This document shows, one piece after another, positions 1-5,823 of a stretch of 7,632 nucleotides of DNA; positions within the stretch are counted from its first letter, which is position 1, and the number at the start of each line of letters is the position of its first letter. A program made the position numbers and the translations under genes. Source of the DNA: Flavimaricola sp. (GTDB lineage Bacteria > Pseudomonadota > Alphaproteobacteria > Rhodobacterales > Rhodobacteraceae); contig JALZWD010000419.1 in assembly GCA_023300365.1 (NCBI GenBank), forward strand, positions 1 to 7,632. Reading direction: 5' to 3'. The notes beneath the pieces were generated by a model. The model was not told the DNA's origin. It searched no databases and was given only the letters and a program-made list of their open reading frames with translations.

Positions 1-1
1 G

Positions 2-3000
2 GGGACGGCGACGTCTTCGGGCTTTTTCCCGGACGATTGGCGTGATTGTACCTATACCGCTGGTGAATGGCCCGCGATTTCGCATGCGACAAACGGCTGT
101 GGTGACCGACTTTATCTTAGCCGGGCCTTGGCGCGGATTGAAAAGCGGACGGTTCCAAACAATCTGGTAAATACGCTTGATGCCGGTGGTTTTGTGACCT
201 TCGAGCTTGCCCCATCGTTTACGTCGCGTTCCGATATCGTTGACACCGTGACAATCGTGGACACGCTTCCGGCTGGCGGCATTTATGTGCCCGGTACGGC
301 AACGCAAGGCGGCGCGCCATTTGAGCCGACAGTCACGGGCAGCGCGGCGACGGGCCAGACACTGACGTGGGATCTGGGCACTTTGACGTCAAATGTGCCG
401 ATTGAGACCTTTCAGTTTGATATGAGAACGCCACTTACCACGCCAAATGGGACGAATTTGGACAACGTGGCGCGGATCGATGCACCGAGTGACAGCAGTT
501 CGCCCGAGCAGCGCGGAGCGGTGCGGCGGGTGACGGTGACGGCGCCGGCATCGATGTTGATGGCGAAATCGGTAGATGTGCCCCTGGTGCCGCAGGGGGG
601 ATCGTTTAACTATACGATTCAATACCTTAATACGACGGGCTTTCCGTTTAACGAGATGGATATCATTGATATTCTTCCGTCTGATGGCGATGGGCGTTTT
701 CCGTCGAGTGATTTTTCGGGAACTTTGACGTTGGCGTCGCTTGCACCGCAATCGACCAGTGCGCAGTTTTATTTCACCAGTGATCCTGTTGCGGGGCTGG
801 CGTCGGACCCGAATCTTGCGAGCAATGATTTTGCGGCTGGCGGCACAAATTGGTGCCCCGCGACAGCCGGGCATACGGTTAACCCCGGCGCATCGCCAAC
901 GAATGGCGGCGCATCATCCGCCTGTCCATCGTCGTTTGCGGATGTGACCGCATTCAGGTTGGTGGATACGCAACCATTGGATCCCGCGAGCCTGCGTGAG
1001 CTTTCATTTGAAGTGCTCACCAGCGGTAACTTTGGGGGTGATCTGTATGTAAACCAAGCCCAAGGTACGTCGGACGGTATCTCATTGGCACCGCAGACGC
1101 CGTTTGTGCAGACACGCGTGATTGAAAACGGTGCTTTGGGGGTCTCGAAGGCCACGACGGATGTGACGGGCAACGTGGTGACGTTTAACCTGCGGGTTGA
1201 AAACCTTGGGAATACGCCGATCAACAATATCAGCTTGATTGACGATCTCGACCTAACGTTTGGGGCGGGCACTTATCAGATTGAGGCGGCGCCAAGCTTT
1301 GTGGCTGCGGATGCCTCGGGTGGGGTCGCGCTTAATGCGGGCTTTACCGGGACCGGATCACAGACCGATATGTTTGCCGCCGGAAGCAGCCTGTTGGTGG
1401 GTGAATTTGCCATCGTTGAGATTCAAGTGCGGCTTAATGAAGTGACCGATCAGGGCAATGGTTTTGGCGTTTATGAGAACTCTGCGACCACACGCGGCAC
1501 CTCGCCTAGCGGGGTTGCATTGTCGGATGTGTCTGATGATGGGTTGGACCCTGATGCGGATGGTGATGGCGATCCATCGGGGGCGGGCGAGAATGATCCG
1601 ACGCCAGTGGTTGTTGCGGTTGATCAGGGAATTGAGGTTGTCAAATCCTCGAGCACGGCGCTGTTGAGTGATCCGATAACGGTGGGTGACGAGATTGAGT
1701 ACACCTTTGTTATTGAGAATACGGGCAATGTCTTGTTGTCCAATGTTGCTTTGGACGATCCGTTGTTTACCCCAAGTGATATTACCAACACTTGTGTGTT
1801 CCCCGAGCCGGGTGGCGCCCTTAAGCCGGGCGAAACGGCGACATGTACCGCGCGCTATAGCATCGATCAGGATGATATTGACGCAGCCGGTGTGACCAAC
1901 ACCGCGATTGCCAGCGGGGACGGCCCGGATGGCCCGGTTGAGGATACATCCGATAGTGGCAATCCAAACGATGAGACGGGTGGTGATGCCGATCCGACGA
2001 CCACGGCGCTTCCGGTGCCAAGTGTTGGGTTGACCAAAGTTGGTGTTGAGAACTTTAGCAGCCCCGTCGTGGTGGGAGACACGGTGACCTATACGCTTGT
2101 GGTGACCAACACGGGTAATATCGACCTGAGCGATATCAGTATTGCTGATGATCTTAGCAATGCTGATGGGGATATCTTGGCCTATGATGCGCCGGGAATT
2201 GTGTGGCAAAGTGCGACGGATGGATCGCCTGTTGGTGCGCTTACGCCCGGTGCGATGGCGACATACACGGCCACCTATTCGTTGACGCAGGCAGATATCA
2301 ATTCGGGCCGGATTGAGAACACCGCCGAGGTGACGGCGGACAATGAGGCGGGCATACCAGTTAGCGATGTTTCGGATGATCCGTCTGATCCTAGCGATGA
2401 TTTGGTGGATGATGACCCCGCAGATCCGACCGTGTCGACCCTGTCGGCGGCGCCGGGTATTCGGATTATCAAAGCTGTTGAGGCGGCGCCTGATACCAAT
2501 GGGGACGGTCTTTATGGCGGCGAGAACGACGTGGTTGTTTACCGCTTTACAGTGACCAATATCGGCAATGTTTCCTTGACGGGGATCACCGTGACCGACC
2601 CGATTGTGACCCTGTCGGGTGGGCCAATTGATCTTGATGTGGGGGCGGGTGACAGCACCACGTTTACCGCCGAGTACACCGTTGTGGCGGCGGATATTAC
2701 CCGCGGGTATATCGAGAATTCGGCGACTGTGACGGGTGTGGATCCATCGGGCGCGGATGTTATGGATGTGTCGGATACGGGCACCGATCCAGAGGTGGCC
2801 GATATCGATGACCCGGAGAGCGTCGAGACGCCAGATGGCGCCGGTTTGACCGATGATGATCCGACCAATGACCCCACTATTTTGGCCGTGCCAAGCAATC
2901 CGTTGCCGCAGATTGAGTTGACGAAATCGATTGCGGATGTGGTGGATTTGGACGGCAGTGGCACGATCAATGCCGGTGATGAGGTTGTGTATACCTTTGC

Positions 3001-5731
3001 TGTGCGAAATTCGGGCAACGTCGACCTTGCGGATGTGATCGTTGACGATCCGATGCTGGTGATGAGTGGCAATCCGATCGCGTCGATCCTTGTGTTTGGC
3101 GAGGATGTGGGCACGGTGACGGGCACCTATGTCCTTACGCCTGCTGATGTGGCGGCGGGCGGTGTTGAAAACACGGCAACTGTGTCGGGCGGGGCGGTTA
3201 ATTCGCTTGGTGAGCCGATACGGGATCCGGACACTGGCGAGCAACTTACAACCCAAGACACCTCGGACACGGGCACTGAGCCAGAAATTGGCGCAGGCGG
3301 TGATCCGGTGGCCGTGGGCGATCCTGCGGCAACAGAAACCGGCGATTTGGGCGGTGTGTCTGATGGCGATGCGGGCAATGATCCAACATTACTGTTTATA
3401 CCCAGCCCTTCTGTGACGGTGATTAAAACGCTTGCGGATGCACGCGACACCAATGGCGATGGGTTGTTTGGCGGTCAGGGTGACGTGCTTGTCTATAGCT
3501 TTGAGGTGACCAACACGGGCAATACGGTGTTGAGCAATCTTGTGGTGACAGATGCGCTTGTTCCTGTGATCGGCGGGCCGATTATTTTGGCGCCCGGTGG
3601 GACCGACGACACAACGTTTACGGCCGAATACGTCGTGACATTGGCAGACATCAACACAGGCTATGTTGAAAACACCGCCGTTGTGACGGGGGATGCGGTC
3701 AATGCCGCAGGTGACCCTCTTTATGGACCGGGTGGTGAGCTGCTTGGGGCTGAGGATGTGTCAGATACGGGTTCGGACAACACTGGCGGGACTGTTGACG
3801 ACCCCCAGAGCATCGAAACACCCGATGGCGTTGGCGGCACAGATGGTGATCCGACCAATGACCCGACAGTGATTTCTGTGCCGCTTAATCCGATTGCGGC
3901 CATCCAATTGGTGAAATCTGCCGTGGGCAGCGAAGATACCAATGGCGACGCGGTTGCGGGCGGTTTTGATGACATCATGACCTATTCCTTTGCGGTCACG
4001 AACACCGGGAATTACCCGCTGAGCAATGTGGAGGTGAATGACCCGTTGCTAGGCGGTTTGGTGGATACGATACCAATGTTGCTTGTTGGGGAAACCATCA
4101 CGGTGACGGGGACCTATCTGATCACGTTTGATGATTTCGTGAACAAACGTATTGAGAACCAGGCAACAGCGACAGGTGAGTTGGTTACGTCGAGTGGTTC
4201 GCCGATCCTTGATCCCGCCACGGGAACCCCGGTCACGGCCACGGATATTTCAGACACGGGCACCGATAGCACGCTTGGGCCCGTTGATGACAGCGAGACC
4301 AGTGAGACCACCGACGACGCCGGCGAGGCCGATGGTGATCCCACAAATGACCCAACCGTGACCACCATTCCAACGGTGCCGTCGGGTGCGGGTGTGAGCG
4401 GGATTGTGTTCCTTGATGTTGATGGCTCTGATGGGTTTACGCCGGGTGCGGATGACCTTTTGGCCGGCTATGTCGTGACGTTGTACGATGATCTTGGCCG
4501 CGTCATGGGCACCGCCGTAACGGATGCCAATGGGTTCTATAACATCGAAGGATTCCCAGTTGGAAATGACTACCGGATTGAGTTTGCCGACCCGGCAACG
4601 GGCGACATCATCGGTGAGATTAACAACCTAAACTTTGGGCCCAATACCGTCCTGACCGATCAGAACGCCTTGATCGTGGATGTGCGCCCCGCGGAGATTG
4701 TGTTGAGCAAATCCACGGACCGATCAAACGTGATCCTTGGGGATGCCGTGCCTTATACTATTTTGGTGACTAACAATGGGGCGGGGACGGCGATCGGCCT
4801 GACGGTGATCGACCAATTGCCACTTGGGATGATCTATATTCCGGGAACGGCGACGGTTGACGGCGTTGAAACCGAGCCTGTGGTTTCGGGGCGCACACAG
4901 ACATGGACGGGAATTGATGTTGCGGGCAACCGTGCCGTTGAGATCACGTTGATGGCAAGTGTCGCGGCGAATGCGCCAACCGGCGAAATGACCAACACCG
5001 CAGATGTGATTGACCCGGCAACCGGCGAGAGCCTGTCGTCTGCGTCCGCCACGGTGCTGCGCACCCCTGAGCATGTGTTTGACTGTTCAGACATCGTGGG
5101 GCGTGTCTTTAACGACCGCAATTTCAACGGCTATCAGGATGATATCGATGGATTGCCGCGTCCGGTATCAACGCAAACATTTGAGCCGGGTAAGTTTGGG
5201 ACAGCACCGGAGCAAACATCCCCCGTCTATGAAGAAGGCATTCCGGGTGTGCGGATCGCAACGCCGACAGGCACGATCATCACCACCGATGCCTATGGCC
5301 GCTATAGTGTGCCTTGTGCCGATCTGGCTGGGGCCACGGGCACCAACTTTACGCTTAAGGTTGATACACGCACCCTGCCCACCGGCTTTCGGGTGACCAC
5401 GGAAAACCCGCGTACCATGCGGGTGACTGCGGGGATCATGACGGAGATGAACTTTGGTGCCGCTTTGGGACGGGTTGTTGACGTTGATCTGACTGCTGCG
5501 GCGTTTGTCGATGACGAACCTGTGGACCGGCTGGAGGCCGGGCTGGCGCAGCTTCTTGCGCAGGTGGCGCAATCGCCGTCGGTGGTGCGCATTAGCTACT
5601 TTACAAATGGAGAATCCACGCGCGTTGCCAACGCAAGATTGGACGCGGTTGAGGATATGATTGAGACGCTGTGGCGCGACATAGGGGCCTACCGGCTTAT
5701 TGTTGAGCGCGACATTGCGGCGATGCAGTAG
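2..5731 (+). CDS. Giant secreted DUF11/SdrD_B repeat protein with OmpA-like tail (5' partial)
   Basis: The frame is open from base 2 to the TAG at 5729-5731 (1909 visible codons). It has no stop before the TTG at 128, so that TTG is internal and the true start and signal peptide lie upstream. The visible order is: DUF11-type domain (about 146-545, motif IYVPGTAT), variant DUF11-like domain with a Cys pair (548-1129), divergent repeat (1130-1624), six DUF7507/DUF11-like repeats with TNTGN-type motifs (1625-4372), SdrD_B-like domain (4373-4690), DUF11 domain (4691-5071, IYIPGTAT), SdrD_B-like domain (5072-5470), OmpA_C-like tail (5471-5728). I see no membrane segment, LPXTG signal or enzyme motif. 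Such domains form beta-sandwich stalks in surface proteins, so a structural or adhesive role at the cell envelope is inferred. Composition is Asp-, Thr-, Val- and Gly-rich and Lys-poor, as in extracellular acidic repeat proteins. The domain family is secure; the function is unknown. Confidence 0.93.
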   Translation, partial: GTATSSGFFPDDWRDCTYTAGEWPAISHATNGCGDRLYLSRALARIEKRTVPNNLVNTLDAGGFVTFELAPSFTSRSDIVDTVTIVDTLPAGGIYVPGTATQGGAPFEPTVTGSAATGQTLTWDLGTLTSNVPIETFQFDMRTPLTTPNGTNLDNVARIDAPSDSSSPEQRGAVRRVTVTAPASMLMAKSVDVPLVPQGGSFNYTIQYLNTTGFPFNEMDIIDILPSDGDGRFPSSDFSGTLTLASLAPQSTSAQFYFTSDPVAGLASDPNLASNDFAAGGTNWCPATAGHTVNPGASPTNGGASSACPSSFADVTAFRLVDTQPLDPASLRELSFEVLTSGNFGGDLYVNQAQGTSDGISLAPQTPFVQTRVIENGALGVSKATTDVTGNVVTFNLRVENLGNTPINNISLIDDLDLTFGAGTYQIEAAPSFVAADASGGVALNAGFTGTGSQTDMFAAGSSLLVGEFAIVEIQVRLNEVTDQGNGFGVYENSATTRGTSPSGVALSDVSDDGLDPDADGDGDPSGAGENDPTPVVVAVDQGIEVVKSSSTALLSDPITVGDEIEYTFVIENTGNVLLSNVALDDPLFTPSDITNTCVFPEPGGALKPGETATCTARYSIDQDDIDAAGVTNTAIASGDGPDGPVEDTSDSGNPNDETGGDADPTTTALPVPSVGLTKVGVENFSSPVVVGDTVTYTLVVTNTGNIDLSDISIADDLSNADGDILAYDAPGIVWQSATDGSPVGALTPGAMATYTATYSLTQADINSGRIENTAEVTADNEAGIPVSDVSDDPSDPSDDLVDDDPADPTVSTLSAAPGIRIIKAVEAAPDTNGDGLYGGENDVVVYRFTVTNIGNVSLTGITVTDPIVTLSGGPIDLDVGAGDSTTFTAEYTVVAADITRGYIENSATVTGVDPSGADVMDVSDTGTDPEVADIDDPESVETPDGAGLTDDDPTNDPTILAVPSNPLPQIELTKSIADVVDLDGSGTINAGDEVVYTFAVRNSGNVDLADVIVDDPMLVMSGNPIASILVFGEDVGTVTGTYVLTPADVAAGGVENTATVSGGAVNSLGEPIRDPDTGEQLTTQDTSDTGTEPEIGAGGDPVAVGDPAATETGDLGGVSDGDAGNDPTLLFIPSPSVTVIKTLADARDTNGDGLFGGQGDVLVYSFEVTNTGNTVLSNLVVTDALVPVIGGPIILAPGGTDDTTFTAEYVVTLADINTGYVENTAVVTGDAVNAAGDPLYGPGGELLGAEDVSDTGSDNTGGTVDDPQSIETPDGVGGTDGDPTNDPTVISVPLNPIAAIQLVKSAVGSEDTNGDAVAGGFDDIMTYSFAVTNTGNYPLSNVEVNDPLLGGLVDTIPMLLVGETITVTGTYLITFDDFVNKRIENQATATGELVTSSGSPILDPATGTPVTATDISDTGTDSTLGPVDDSETSETTDDAGEADGDPTNDPTVTTIPTVPSGAGVSGIVFLDVDGSDGFTPGADDLLAGYVVTLYDDLGRVMGTAVTDANGFYNIEGFPVGNDYRIEFADPATGDIIGEINNLNFGPNTVLTDQNALIVDVRPAEIVLSKSTDRSNVILGDAVPYTILVTNNGAGTAIGLTVIDQLPLGMIYIPGTATVDGVETEPVVSGRTQTWTGIDVAGNRAVEITLMASVAANAPTGEMTNTADVIDPATGESLSSASATVLRTPEHVFDCSDIVGRVFNDRNFNGYQDDIDGLPRPVSTQTFEPGKFGTAPEQTSPVYEEGIPGVRIATPTGTIITTDAYGRYSVPCADLAGATGTNFTLKVDTRTLPTGFRVTTENPRTMRVTAGIMTEMNFGAALGRVVDVDLTAAAFVDDEPVDRLEAGLAQLLAQVAQSPSVVRISYFTNGESTRVANARLDAVEDMIETLWRDIGAYRLIVERDIAAMQ
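146..545 (+). other. DUF11-type domain 1 (classical form)
   Basis: This segment has the classical DUF11 pattern: a strand ending in VTFEL, then DTLPAGGIYVPGTAT, then a TLTWDLGTL strand and a late LDNVARID strand. The LPxGxxYxPGTAT motif recurs in the domain at 4691-5071 but is absent from the six central repeats. The protein therefore has two kinds of repeat, with the classical kind on the flanks. The segment before it (2-145) carries a Cys pair (codons 47-49 and 98-100) and belongs to a further N-terminal domain that cannot be assigned from what is visible. Confidence 0.75.
548..1129 (+). other. Variant DUF11-like domain 2 with Cys-bearing insertion
   Basis: It opens with MLMAKSVDVPLVPQGGSFNYTIQYLN, the typical first two strands of a DUF11 domain, here with NTTG in place of NTGN. 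A long insertion (about 780-960) holds the pair of cysteines in TNWCPA (854-856) and SACPSS (923-925), followed by ADVTAFRLVD. Similar inserts, with a W-C stretch, a CP stretch and then a 'VTAxR' strand, are known to me from other large DUF11 proteins. The pair probably forms a disulfide after export (inference). Confidence 0.6.
1130..1624 (+). other. Divergent DUF11-like repeat 3
   Basis: It begins GALGVSKATTD and continues VTFNLRVENLGNTPINNISLIDDL, a recognisable DUF11-like core. It ends with YENSATTRG, the position of the ENTA strand of later repeats, and then an Asp-rich linker (DVSDDGLDPDADGDGDP, about 1526-1576) that resembles the linkers between repeats 4 and 9. The loop between the two halves is longer than in the later repeats. 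It is a transition between the N-terminal domains and the regular array. Confidence 0.6.
2447..3403 (+). repeat. Two-domain repeat unit, copy 1 (repeats 6 and 7)
   Basis: This 957-base unit pairs with the one at 3404-4372. Its first domain shares with the first domain of copy 2 the block DTNGDGLxGG, xGGPI, TTFTAEY, GYxEN and ETPDG. Its second domain shares with the second domain of copy 2 the block NPxxxIxLxKS, TVTGTY, DPxTG and SDTGT. The two domains inside the unit are less alike, which indicates duplication of the pair rather than one domain at a time (inference from reading the translations). Confidence 0.7.
3404..4372 (+). repeat. Two-domain repeat unit, copy 2 (repeats 8 and 9)
   Basis: This 969-base unit follows copy 1 directly. 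In the best block, codons 2492-2569 of copy 1 against 3446-3523 of copy 2, I count 19 of 26 identical residues. Codon choice differs at many of the shared residues, so the duplication is old. The last linker leads straight into the SdrD_B-like domain at 4373. Confidence 0.7.
4373..4690 (+). other. SdrD_B-like domain 1
   Basis: The pattern is GVSGIVFLDVDGSDGF, then AGYVVTLYDDLG, then TDANGFYNIEGFPVGNDYRIEF. This is the SdrD_B/Cna_B-like signature: an opening GxVFxDxDxDG calcium-type loop (4415-4456), a 'vtLyd' strand, a 'TDanGxY' turn and a closing 'YxvxF' strand. In staphylococcal Sdr proteins such domains bind calcium and stiffen the stalk; that role here is inferred. The isopeptide Lys and Asn of Cna_B are not evident. 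Confidence 0.8.
4691..5071 (+). other. DUF11-type domain (classical form), between two SdrD_B-like domains
   Basis: It reads EIVLSKSTDRSNVILGDAVPYTILVTNNG, then IDQLPLGMIYIPGTAT, then MTNTADVID. All the landmarks of DUF11 are present, including the conserved-repeat LPxGxxYxPGTAT segment that also occurs at about 271-305. It separates the two SdrD_B-like domains. Confidence 0.8.
5072..5470 (+). other. SdrD_B-like domain 2 with Cys pair
   Basis: It opens IVGRVFNDRNFNGYQDD (calcium-type loop near 5114-5152), continues GIPGVRIATPTGTIITTDAYGRYSVPCADL, and closes with FTLKVDTRTLPTGF. The TDAYGRYSVPC segment is the TDxxGxY turn of the family. Cysteines at 5084-5086 and 5315-5317 could bridge the first strand and the turn. 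About 15 residues (near 5156-5220) are inserted between the calcium-type loop and the GIPGV strand, which is longer than in domain 1. Confidence 0.8.
5471..5728 (+). other. Short OmpA_C-like C-terminal tail
   Basis: The last 86 residues leave the beta-repeat style and become helix-strand. A strand, VVRISYFTNGE, is followed by a helix, RVANARLDAVEDMIETLW, then a strand, YRLIVERD, and the stop. This order resembles the OmpA_C peptidoglycan-binding fold (xGHTDxxG, NxxLSxxRAxxVxxxL). The Arg (AGA, 5636-5638) and the following Val fit, while the Asp of GHTD is Asn (AAT, 5606-5608). The segment is shorter than a full OmpA_C domain. The fold is tentative and peptidoglycan binding is doubtful. Confidence 0.5.
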
Positions 5732-5734
5732 GGG
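5730..5734 (+). promoter_or_regulatory. Ribosome binding site for the downstream gene
   Basis: AGGGG sits 8 bases before the ATG at 5743 and overlaps the upstream TAG stop, with a second GGG at 5737-5739. It supports the ATG at 5743 over the in-frame ATG at 5758, which has only a TAGG immediately before it. The overlap of stop and ribosome site fits translational coupling of the two genes. No promoter could fit in the 11-base gap. Confidence 0.7.
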
Positions 5735-5742
5735 TTGGGTAA

Positions 5743-5823
5743 ATGTTGAAATTAGGTATGAAAACGCAGGCCTCAACGATCGCTGTTTTGGCACTTATCG
5801 GAGCTTATTCGGGGGCAAGCGCC
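5743..5823 (+). other. Sec signal peptide of the barrel-like protein
   Basis: The first 27 residues have the charged start MLKLGMK, a hydrophobic core (TIAVLALIGAY) and a small-residue end, ASA, before Gln28. Cleavage is predicted between Ala27 and Gln28 by the A-x-A rule. There is no lipobox cysteine at +1, so a lipoprotein is unlikely. Starting at Met6 (5758) would still leave a workable but shorter signal. Confidence 0.88.

Larger units (their letters stand above)
1625..4372 (+). repeat. Array of six DUF7507/DUF11-like repeats (coding)
   Basis: Six protein repeats start at 1625, 2015, 2447, 2894, 3404 and 3884, each about 130-170 residues. Each runs: a short strand ending in K (EVVK, GLTK, RIIK, ELTK, TVIK, QLVK), an optional Asp loop, a YxFxVxNTGN-type strand, a DDP/TDP strand, a TxTAxY or TVTGTY strand, a DI/DV turn, an ENTA strand, then a linker with D(V/T/I)SDxG and a terminal DPT. 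This matches the DUF7507 style (no LPxG motif) rather than classical DUF11. DNA copies have diverged at many synonymous sites, so this is not a recent tandem repeat. Confidence 0.85.

Noticed and set aside
595..600. Run of six G in the coding sequence, considered as a phase-variation tract
   Set aside because: Six G is short for slipped-strand switching. The frame is intact and the flanking DUF11-like strands read through normally.
1358..3256. A 632-codon open frame on the minus strand
   Set aside because: It lies wholly antisense to the repeat array. Its product is an Ile-, Arg- and His-rich string with no domain pattern, which is what the sense codons GAT, GTG and ACC give when read backwards. 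No ribosome site or partner gene is evident.
2539..3453. Two Ser-, Val- and Pro-rich minus-strand open frames (2539-3126, 3127-3453)
   Set aside because: Their composition looks protein-like only because the sense repeats are Asp-, Thr- and Gly-rich. They echo the repeat period of the + gene and have no independent start signals.
1625..4372. Recent tandem DNA repeat or mobile element
   Set aside because: The repeats are clear at protein level, but their DNA differs at many synonymous sites and there are no terminal inverted repeats or transposase. It is old domain duplication inside one gene.
4373..4690. Cna_B-type isopeptide-forming pilin domain
   Set aside because: The strand and loop pattern fits SdrD_B better. 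I do not see the paired Lys and Asn with catalytic Glu in the expected strands, and there is no LPXTG sorting signal.
5732..5742. Promoter or terminator between the two genes
   Set aside because: The gap is 11 bases, too short for either, and no hairpin is seen around the stop codon.
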